Below, piece by piece: positions 6,783 through 11,930 of a stretch of DNA of 11,930 nucleotides. The stretch lies in contig CBDUZW010000100.1 in NCBI GenBank assembly GCA_965371805.1, forward strand, positions 1 through 11,930. The letters are read 5' to 3'. How positions within the stretch are numbered: position 1 is the stretch's first letter; every line of letters begins with the position of its first letter. The DNA is from JAOZTV01 sp965371805 (lineage in GTDB: Bacteria; Acidobacteriota; Aminicenantia; UBA2199). Made by a program: the position numbers and the translations under genes. A model generated the notes under the pieces. It was not told the origin of the DNA and did no database searches. It saw nothing but the letters and a program-made list of their open reading frames with translations.

Positions 6783-6866
6783 ACTCATTTTTTTGAAAAA
6801 TATAGAATTTTATTTCTGCTGAAGATAAATATTTCATTTTCTAACAAAGTGACTCCAATTTTCTAT
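6783..6866 (-). pseudogene. Remnant of a beta-propeller gene
   Basis: This stretch of the 6595-6972 gap closely matches 2455-2540 of the propeller A gene at the nucleotide level, in the same orientation. In one minus-strand frame it reads IFIFSRNKILYFSKK and then a stop, against EIFIFSRNKVLYFSKNGEY in propeller A; the part before it is out of frame. Towards 6910-6930, GGTAGTGTTTTTGTTTA resembles the operator leader of propeller A (2845-2862), suggesting a leader joined to coding sequence by an internal deletion of about 260 bases. It is non-functional. I see nothing else coding in the gap; a weak ACTG...CAGT hairpin with a T-run (6936-6958) lies just past the serine hydrolase stop. Confidence 0.7.
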
Positions 6867-6972
6867 TATTATAAAATATAATAAACCTAATTGTATTTCA
6901 TCAATTCTATAGAGGTAGTGTTTTTGTTTAAGTGTAAAAAGAACTGCACCACATCAGTATATTTGTTTTGTA

Positions 6973-8667
6973 TCACTTAGCCTTCTTAAATTTAAGATTT
7001 CGAATCGTATGACCATACAATTTAAATCCCTTCGAAATTCCTTTTTTATCTCTGTAAAAACTAAGTTTTTTAAAGTAACTCTTATATCCAACTAAGGTAT
7101 CATTTATTGAAGGATACAGTTTTATTACTCCCCACCGAAAATGTTCTGCTAAGAAATGATCACCATTATATGAAAGTTTTATATTTATATCAATTTCAGG
7201 ACTATAATATTTACCGCATATTTCAACTATTTGTTCTCTAGTTTTTTTCTTAATTCTATTCACAACTCTTTTTTGTCCGTACCATGTATAGGTGAAAAAG
7301 TTTGATTTAATTTTTTTATCAAGATTAAATTCAATCAAATTATTTCCTTTCCCAACTAAAAAAACATGTTTTCGAATGGGAATTAACATCTTTGGAGTTC
7401 CACCGACATATTCCATAAATAATTTACCTTGTTCTTTTTTAATTAAATACGTCTTAAAATCATTAAAACAATACTTACCAATATATAACTTATAAAATGA
7501 TTTATCAACATTATAAACTTTTCTATTTTTATCTTTTAACTTGTTTAACGATTTTTTTTCTAATGGACCAAAAATATCAGGATATAAAATTTGTGTAACT
7601 TTATAGCCTTTATCATATGCTCTCAGGCTGCTGTCATTACCCAACACGCCTACTCCAAAACCACGATCCGGCAAAATTAAGGTATAAGAGTTATATCCAC
7701 CAAGACTTCCTAAATGTGTATACGTTCTTTCTTCCCCTTTTGAAAAATTTGCATTTATTCCAAAACAATAGTTGTTAACTTTTCCTGAATTAAGAGTCTC
7801 TGGAGAAAACATTCTATTGACTATTTCTGATTTACTGGAATATTGCTGCAACCAAAGCCCCAGTTCTTTAATGTTAGTATAAACTGAAGTACTTCCAGTT
7901 ATTTCAACTGGCATCTCATTTTTTTCATAAAGGCCATCTTTGATAGTTCTATAGGGTTGAGCACAATTTTTTATTATTGCATTTGAATTTTGTGCAACTA
8001 CAGTAGATTTCATTCCAAGAGGTTTAAAAACTTCATTTTCCATAATATATTTAAACTTATTTCCAGAAATACTTTCAATAATTTCAGCCAGGAGTAAGTA
8101 ATTAGAATTATTATATTCAAGCTCATCACCAGGTTTGAAATTTAGATCCCTCTGTTTTAGGAGTAATGTCATATAGTCCATATTAGAAAGTGAGTCATTC
8201 CATTTCCAACCGGTTAGCAGCATCGTGCCAAACATACCTCTTATTCCACTTGAATGATGTATGAGGTTCTTTATTGTTATTCTTTCTTTAAACAATCCAG
8301 ATAACTTTGGTAAATAGTTCACTATATTATCATTTAATGATATTTTATTTTGTTTTATCAATTTAGATATATAATAAGCAGTAAATTGTTTTGAATTGGA
8401 AGCTAAATTAAACATAGTTTCAGCAGTAACAGGTATTTTGTGTTCAATATTTGAATATCCATAGGTTTTTAAAAAAACAATTTTACCTTTATTAACAACA
8501 ACTATTGCACAACCAGGAGATATACCTTTAGAATAATCTTTGAATATTTTATCAATTTGGTGCTCTTTTGAATGTGAAAAATCTTTACTTTCCATAACTT
8601 TAATAAAAAAACAAAATAAAATGAAGGCCACAAAAATGGCTTTGTTAAGTGTTGAATATGGTTTCAT
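6973..8667 (-). CDS. Secreted serine hydrolase, beta-lactamase/PBP-like family
   Basis: This 564-residue exported protein has an N-terminal hydrophobic segment (residues 10-22) and then a beta-lactamase-family (PF00144, class C-like) domain at about 35-370. All three active-site motifs are present: Ser90-x-x-Lys93 in LASNSKQFTA, Tyr185-Asn-Asn187 in LEYNNSNYLL, and His318-Leu-Gly320 in THLGSLGGYNSY; HHSSGIR at 137-143 is also typical. The region from about 390 to 564 contains two GKY-type beta repeats (near 402 and 494) resembling the DUF3471-like tails of these enzymes. Members are esterases, D-aminopeptidases or peptide hydrolases; the substrate cannot be predicted and true beta-lactamase activity is unlikely. 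The start follows AAAGGAGTTTTAA. The leader at 8693-8795 is repeated at 61-163, and a decayed copy of its own 5' end lies at 8805-8895. Confidence 0.88.
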   Translation of the reverse strand: MKPYSTLNKAIFVAFILFCFFIKVMESKDFSHSKEHQIDKIFKDYSKGISPGCAIVVVNKGKIVFLKTYGYSNIEHKIPVTAETMFNLASNSKQFTAYYISKLIKQNKISLNDNIVNYLPKLSGLFKERITIKNLIHHSSGIRGMFGTMLLTGWKWNDSLSNMDYMTLLLKQRDLNFKPGDELEYNNSNYLLLAEIIESISGNKFKYIMENEVFKPLGMKSTVVAQNSNAIIKNCAQPYRTIKDGLYEKNEMPVEITGSTSVYTNIKELGLWLQQYSSKSEIVNRMFSPETLNSGKVNNYCFGINANFSKGEERTYTHLGSLGGYNSYTLILPDRGFGVGVLGNDSSLRAYDKGYKVTQILYPDIFGPLEKKSLNKLKDKNRKVYNVDKSFYKLYIGKYCFNDFKTYLIKKEQGKLFMEYVGGTPKMLIPIRKHVFLVGKGNNLIEFNLDKKIKSNFFTYTWYGQKRVVNRIKKKTREQIVEICGKYYSPEIDINIKLSYNGDHFLAEHFRWGVIKLYPSINDTLVGYKSYFKKLSFYRDKKGISKGFKLYGHTIRNLKFKKAK

Positions 8668-8692
8668 TTAAAACTCCTTTACCCATTGGACT

Positions 8693-8795
8693 CATATTAT
8701 ATTTAGAAAAATATTTTTTATTGAAATCGAATCCTTATTAAACTAAGACTTCATAACACAGTAAATAGTTTACATATTTCTTATAAAAAATTTTA
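8693..8795 (-). repeat. Serine hydrolase leader, copy 2 of the 61-163 repeat
   Basis: This sequence begins 26 bases upstream of the serine hydrolase ATG and shares CATATTATATTT...TATTTT and GTTTACATATTT.TTATAAA.AATTTTA with 61-163 at almost the same 75-base spacing. It presumably contains the promoter; no single -35/-10 pair stands out among many A/T-rich hexamers. Confidence 0.55.
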
Positions 8796-8804
8796 AAGAT
8801 GCAC

Positions 8805-8895
8805 TTTTAGAATAATCTTTGAATATATTATCAATCTAGAGCTCTCATGAATTACTCATTTTCACACCACCTTTCCATTGAGTCTAATTTGGTTT
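8805..8895 (-). pseudogene. Remnant of a second serine hydrolase 5' end
   Basis: Bases 8805-8852 match 8526-8573 within the serine hydrolase gene (30 of the first 33 bases). In the minus-strand frame a TAG stop is followed by IDNIFKDYSK, against IDKIFKDYSK in the intact protein (38-47). The next part, with CCTTTCCATTGAGTCTAATTT (about 8868-8888), resembles the intact gene's leader at 8676-8702, so the signal-peptide region appears deleted. It is a decayed tandem paralog lying directly upstream of the intact gene. Confidence 0.7.
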
Positions 8896-8906
8896 TCTTT
8901 TCCTAA

Positions 8907-9035
8907 GCAAAAGAAAAACTAAATGATATAAAGATCATAGAAGATGTTGCCCATTACAGACCAACTCACATTAACTGTGAACTACTAAAAATAATTTATA
9001 TCAAATAGATTTTTTGACTTTCCAGTAAATATAGA
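8907..9035 (-). pseudogene. Remnant of a LuxR-A-like membrane regulator gene
   Basis: Bases 8907-8997 match 3383-3475 inside the LuxR regulator A gene (for example AAAGATCATAGAAGATGTTG is shared), the part encoding residues about 133-163. In-frame stops and frameshifts make it non-coding. It is followed by 8998-9035, which matches the A leader at 3890-3930 (CAAATAG...TTTCCAGTAAATATA). The leader and mid-gene are therefore fused, with about 400 bases missing. This places a former copy of regulator A between the serine hydrolase and propeller C. Confidence 0.75.
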
Positions 9036-9080
9036 GTGGATAAAACAATGTAATTAAGATTCTTTTTAAATTACTTTTGA

Positions 9081-9107
9081 ATAACATTCAAGATCATTGG
9101 AGAGTAA
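9081..9107 (+). pseudogene. Last codons of a vanished LuxR-B-like gene
   Basis: On the plus strand this reads ITFKIIGE-stop, almost the same as the LTFKIIGD-stop end of LuxR regulator B. The similarity continues past the stop through the hairpin: 9081-9135 aligns with 11285-11340 at about 80%. Just upstream an in-frame TGA and loss of similarity show that the rest of the gene is gone. It was in the opposite orientation to the 8907-9035 remnant. Confidence 0.55.
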
Positions 9108-9121
9108 ACAACTCTCCAATG
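9095..9121. terminator. 11-bp hairpin between converging remnant and propeller C
   Basis: CATTGGAGAGT (9095-9105) pairs perfectly with ACTCTCCAATG (9111-9121) around loop AAACA. It lies 30 bases beyond the propeller C stop (minus strand). A plus-strand T-run (CCTCTTTTT) follows, suiting the lost plus-strand regulator gene; on the minus strand the tail is ATCTTGAATG. It may now terminate propeller C. Confidence 0.7.
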
Positions 9122-9150
9122 TAAATCCTCTTTTTAAATAACACTTTTTA

Positions 9151-10167
9151 TTATTTTAAATCATCGATATGCAAATTCCATTTATCATCGTCTTCATCAA
9201 GAATCAACTGGTAGATCTTTCCATTAAAGATCGTATATGGAGATGTCTCAAGTAAAGTTATATGATTCAGAGGAAACATAATCTTTTTTAAGAATTTTCC
9301 ATTTAAATCAAAAACAACAAATTCACTTGACTTGCCTTTCTTCTTATAAGTTAAAACATATATTTTATTATCAGAAATATGATAATTCTTAACTATTGGA
9401 AAATTAACCGGAAAATCAATTAATTTTTTGATCATATTAAAAAATTGTTTTATTCTTACATCATTTTTATAGAATCCCAGAATTTCATTTTTATGGGTTT
9501 GGGCGAGTTTTATTTTTTCATAGTTATGGGTAATCGTTTTAATGGTTTCTGCTCCATTTCCATATACTGTAATTGTTCCTGTATCCGGATTACTTACATA
9601 TAGTTTGCCCTTGTATACAATCGGTTTGGCTCTTAGAACAAAGAAAGGACTAAATTTTGTTCTAAGTGAAAACTGAGTGGACCTGCCTAACTCTTTTACT
9701 TTTTTGAACTTCGAATCGAAAAAAAACAGACCGGAGAAAGTAGTTTTAGCTTCATTGATAAAGGTGGTCCCGACAAAATTATTTTCAAAAGTGACAAAAC
9801 TGAATCCCTCTGAGGTTTTTATTTCATTTACAAATTTTCCACTTTTAGTAAAATAAGATATTCTATTTACACTGGATACAATGATGTTTTTATTTGTAAC
9901 GTCAGCAGTAACGGCTTTACCACCATCAGACCCTATAAACTCTCCGGGACCTTCACCTGGTTTTCCAAACATCTTTTTTAATTTAAAATCTTTTGCTGAG
10001 TAGATTAACACCTTAATACCATCGGTAATAAAAATGTTTTTGCCATCTACTGTAATTGGATGTGTAAATGATGTGGGATTGACAACCTCAGACAGAGTCG
10101 CTACTTTTTCCCCAAATGTAGAAAGTGTTAATAATAACATTAAAATAATAAAATAAATTGTTCTCAT
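9151..10167 (-). CDS. Secreted 6-bladed beta-propeller protein (C)
   Basis: This 338-residue protein has a signal peptide (MRTIYFIILMLLLTLSTFGE) and a 6-bladed beta-propeller body. The family signature FGKPGEGPGEF is at 67-77, after IFITDGIKVLIYSAKDFKLKK. Later strands follow the pattern NKIYVLTYK..GKSSEFVVFDLNGKFLKK, and the C-terminus is KIYQLILDEDDDKWNLHIDDLK. It is a paralog of A and B, more divergent in the first blade. Its role is probably a periplasmic or surface binding scaffold; no catalytic signature is seen. AAGGAGAAG lies about eight bases before the ATG. It is divergent from LuxR regulator B with a 205-base intergenic region containing the conserved dyad block, which suggests that B controls it. 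A hairpin at 9095-9121 follows the stop. Confidence 0.85.
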   Translation of the reverse strand: MRTIYFIILMLLLTLSTFGEKVATLSEVVNPTSFTHPITVDGKNIFITDGIKVLIYSAKDFKLKKMFGKPGEGPGEFIGSDGGKAVTADVTNKNIIVSSVNRISYFTKSGKFVNEIKTSEGFSFVTFENNFVGTTFINEAKTTFSGLFFFDSKFKKVKELGRSTQFSLRTKFSPFFVLRAKPIVYKGKLYVSNPDTGTITVYGNGAETIKTITHNYEKIKLAQTHKNEILGFYKNDVRIKQFFNMIKKLIDFPVNFPIVKNYHISDNKIYVLTYKKKGKSSEFVVFDLNGKFLKKIMFPLNHITLLETSPYTIFNGKIYQLILDEDDDKWNLHIDDLK

Positions 10168-10237
10168 AGTGTTACTTCTCCTTTATAAAATAAATTTTGT
10201 AACCACAACCAATCTTTCCTTATCAATTGTGATCCTT

Positions 10238-10312
10238 CACTAATATAGACTATTCTTGGCATTAGCAAATCACTATAAAGTATATAAATTTAGATATATA
10301 CTAAAGTACTAT
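10238..10312. promoter_or_regulatory. Conserved divergent regulatory block, copy 2
   Basis: The core at 10268-10312 differs from 1591-1635 by one base (A to G in the dyad spacer), with similarity extending to 10238. The dyad arms are AGTATATA (10279-10286) and TATATACT (10295-10302). The core starts 101 bases upstream of propeller C and ends 61 bases before LuxR B, so it could act on both. Orientation relative to propeller C is the same as copy 1 relative to the lipoprotein gene. Confidence 0.7.
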
Positions 10313-10337
10313 CGTTAATACATTTTTCTATCAATGA

Positions 10338-10373
10338 TTGTAAAATGCCTTTGAATATATTATAATCCGCCTA
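10338..10373 (+). promoter_or_regulatory. Promoter of LuxR regulator B, apparently leaderless
   Basis: TTGTAA (10338-10343), a 17-base spacer, and a consensus TATAAT (10361-10366) form a near-ideal sigma-70-type promoter. The ATG is at 10373-10375, only six bases after the -10 box, so transcription should begin at or next to the start codon. No Shine-Dalgarno sequence precedes this ATG, unlike most other genes here. Confidence 0.7.
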
Positions 10374-11314
10374 TGAGTAATCATTTCACTGTAATACTAG
10401 TTGCATTCATTTTAATGGTTGGAATTGTCAGTTTTATCTATATTTTGCAGGATTATAAAAAACATCGTAAGGATTTTATAAAAAGTCTATTATATTTTGT
10501 CTTCTTCTATAATTTTTATATTCTTTCATTATTCATCTATCATTATTTTTTGATGAATTTATATAAAAACAATTTCCCGAACTTTATTCAAAGCCCAATT
10601 TTCACAGTTTTACTTATACTTTCATTAATTGGCAGTACAATTCTATATACATTTTATTTTTTTAAAACCAATTTACTTTTGCAAAACAAAAAAATATCTA
10701 AATTTATATCTTCTCTTTTTCTGTTTTTTTGTGCAACTATATTTGGTATTTTAGTTTATAGCTTTCTATTCATAGATATGAAATCTGATTTTATATGGCT
10801 TAGATGGTTTTTATTTTGGTTATTATTTGTTATCCTGTGTATCATTTTATTAAACATATATTCAATAATCAATTCTATTAAAAAGAAATCTAATACGAAT
10901 TCAATAAAACAATTTTCATTCTTATATCTTTTTTCATTTATATTAGTCTTATTAACTGTTTATGGTGATGCTTTTCAAACAATGTCATTTCTACTGAATT
11001 TTTTCCCTTTCAGTTTATTATTAGTAAATATCAACTCTCTGATCTGGTATAAATTTTATTATTTAAAACAAGGCGATTTTTTTCTTAATAAAGAAAAAAC
11101 AAAAACAACACTTAATAGTTTATGTGAAAAACACAAAATAACAGCCCGGGAAAGGGAAATTATAGAACAGATCCTGATTGGAAAAAGTAATAAGGAAATC
11201 TCCGATATACTATTTATATCTATAAATACTGTAAAAACATACACGTCAAAGATTTTCCAAAAATTTAATGTAAAAAGCCGGAATCAATTAACCTTCAAAA
11301 TTATTGGAGACTAA
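10373..11314 (+). CDS. Membrane-embedded LuxR-type regulator, 7 TM helices (B)
   Basis: This 313-residue protein has the same architecture as regulator A: about seven hydrophobic helices (roughly residues 5-25, 36-63, 72-97, 109-133, 139-166, 181-200 and 203-231), then a C-terminal HTH_LuxR domain at 256-311 (TAREREIIEQILIGKSNKEISDILFISINTVKTYTSKIFQKFNVKSRNQ). No other signalling domain is present. It is most simply a one-component membrane regulator whose transmembrane part senses an envelope or lipid-phase signal. The start is set by a consensus -10 box six bases upstream, implying leaderless translation. It is the only plus-strand intact gene, divergent from propeller C and convergent with the TonB receptor gene. 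Its stop codon lies in the loop of a 3' hairpin. Confidence 0.87.
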   Translation: MSNHFTVILVAFILMVGIVSFIYILQDYKKHRKDFIKSLLYFVFFYNFYILSLFIYHYFLMNLYKNNFPNFIQSPIFTVLLILSLIGSTILYTFYFFKTNLLLQNKKISKFISSLFLFFCATIFGILVYSFLFIDMKSDFIWLRWFLFWLLFVILCIILLNIYSIINSIKKKSNTNSIKQFSFLYLFSFILVLLTVYGDAFQTMSFLLNFFPFSLLLVNINSLIWYKFYYLKQGDFFLNKEKTKTTLNSLCEKHKITAREREIIEQILIGKSNKEISDILFISINTVKTYTSKIFQKFNVKSRNQLTFKIIGD

Positions 11315-11340
11315 GCTACTCTTCAATATAAATCTTGTTT
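11303..11340 (+). terminator. Hairpin at the end of LuxR regulator B
   Basis: ATTGGAGA (11303-11310) pairs with TCTTCAAT (11320-11327), with one G-U pair; the TAA stop codon at 11312-11314 is inside the loop. A moderately T-rich tail follows (CTTGTTTTA). The structure matches the perfect hairpin at 9095-9121. Confidence 0.5.
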
Positions 11341-11497
11341 TATAGCCTTTAATATTAAAATATACTTAAGTATTAGTTCAGAATAATTTATTCTTTCTGG
11401 AATTATATGAATTTTATTGAAATATGGAGTGAATTTAAAATTGAGTTTATACAATATGGCTTGCTTTGATTTGTATTAAGTCTGATAAAGGTTTGGC

Positions 11498-11529
11498 AAT
11501 AAAAAAGGCAGGGTATGAAATACCCTGCC
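11498..11529 (-). terminator. Strong intrinsic terminator of the TonB receptor gene
   Basis: GGCAGGGTAT (11507-11516) pairs perfectly with ATACCCTGCC (11520-11529) around a three-base loop. On the minus strand it is followed by a six-T run (11506-11501) and ATT. It lies 36 bases past the receptor stop. It is the most GC-rich element in the region. Confidence 0.92.
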
Positions 11530-11565
11530 CATTTATTAATATTTTAAAACGTTGTTACTTAAAAC

Positions 11566-11930
11566 CTAGAACTCAATCTTTGCGCCAATTCTAATGATTC
11601 TTGGTTGAGTAATCATTGTCATCTCTTCAAAAGTTATGCCAGGAGTACTTGACATTGTTTCAACAGTAGTTGCAACACCCTGGTTAAATACATTAAAAAT
11701 ATCAGCAAAAACAGAAACAGTAATATTATTGAATTTAAATCCTTTTTCCAATTTAACATCAAGCGTAACTAAATTAGGTAGTCCTCTTGAACCCTTCTGT
11801 TCAGCAAGAATATCTCCCCCTTCATTTAAGGTATCTAAGCCAAGATCCATTGCATTAACAACTCTGGTATATCTGTTACCGGAAAGCATTCTGAAATAAC
11901 TACCAAAATTAATTCCCCAAGGTCCTTTTA
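11566..11930 (-). CDS. TonB-dependent receptor, C-terminal part (Oar-like)
   Basis: Only the last 120 or so residues are in the window. The frame stays open to the right edge: upstream of the internal ATG at 11889 it continues as KGPWGINFGSYFR, so that ATG is not the start. The visible part matches the last strands of outer-membrane TonB-dependent barrels with carboxypeptidase-like N-termini: WGINFGSYFRMLSGNRYTRV, then GSRGLPNLVTLDVKLEKGF, then VFADIFNVFN, then QPRIIRIGAKIEF-stop with the terminal Phe required for BamA-dependent insertion. The substrate is unknown. The gene is convergent with LuxR regulator B, 251 bases apart, and ends at a strong terminator. Confidence 0.9.
   Translation of the reverse strand, partial: KGPWGINFGSYFRMLSGNRYTRVVNAMDLGLDTLNEGGDILAEQKGSRGLPNLVTLDVKLEKGFKFNNITVSVFADIFNVFNQGVATTVETMSSTPGITFEEMTMITQPRIIRIGAKIEF

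Noticed and set aside
6943..6958. ACTG/CAGT hairpin followed by TTCTTTTT after the serine hydrolase
   Set aside because: A four-base stem is too weak for a terminator entry, though position and T-run are suggestive.
11636..11899. 87-codon plus-strand frame opposite the TonB receptor
   Set aside because: The minus strand carries a clear TonB-dependent barrel C-terminus, so this is an antisense shadow.

Overview
The window is very AT-rich bacterial DNA. Its features are strong Shine-Dalgarno sequences (AAGGAG/GGAGG), recognisable TATAAT/TATAGT-like -10 elements, many secreted 6-bladed beta-propeller proteins carrying an FGKxGEGPGEF-type motif, and the C-terminus of an Oar-like TonB-dependent receptor. 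Together these point to a Gram-negative bacterium. Gene content of this kind (propeller paralogs, membrane-anchored LuxR-type regulators, carboxypeptidase-like TonB receptors) is typical of Candidatus Aminicenantes/Acidobacteriota-type or Bacteroidota-like genomes. The clear Shine-Dalgarno sites make me prefer the former, but this is inference and no taxonomic marker is present.

Layout, left to right. Bases 1-626 have no intact gene. They hold a possible gene start running off the left edge on the minus strand, a decayed plus-strand coding remnant (possibly a GH38 alpha-mannosidase tail), and an inverted repeat of which one copy carries an extra hairpin. Then come seven genes on the minus strand: an isochorismatase-like lipoprotein (627-1529), propeller A (1748-2779), 7-TM LuxR regulator A (2924-3871), propeller B (4043-5065), a MocR-type GntR/aminotransferase regulator (5128-6594), a secreted beta-lactamase-family serine hydrolase (6973-8667) and propeller C (9151-10167). 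A second 7-TM LuxR regulator (B, 10373-11314) is on the plus strand, divergent from propeller C. The right edge holds the 3' end of a TonB-dependent receptor gene (minus strand) with a strong terminator.

The most striking feature is what lies between the genes. The two larger gaps, 6595-6972 and 8668-9150, contain decayed and internally deleted copies of the same gene types that are intact nearby: a propeller, the 5' end of the serine hydrolase, the middle and leader of a LuxR-A-like gene, and the last codons plus terminator of a LuxR-B-like gene. The locus therefore looks like a duplication-and-decay array of a lineage-specific envelope module.

Regulatory DNA is also shared. A 45-bp block with a dyad (44 of 45 bases identical) precedes the lipoprotein gene and lies between propeller C and LuxR B. 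Two BlaI/MecI-like operator boxes sit upstream of propeller A. LuxR B appears to be transcribed from a near-consensus promoter as a leaderless mRNA.

A working model, which is inference, is that membrane-embedded LuxR regulators sense an envelope signal and control neighbouring secreted propeller and hydrolase genes. No partner or ligand can be read from the sequence.
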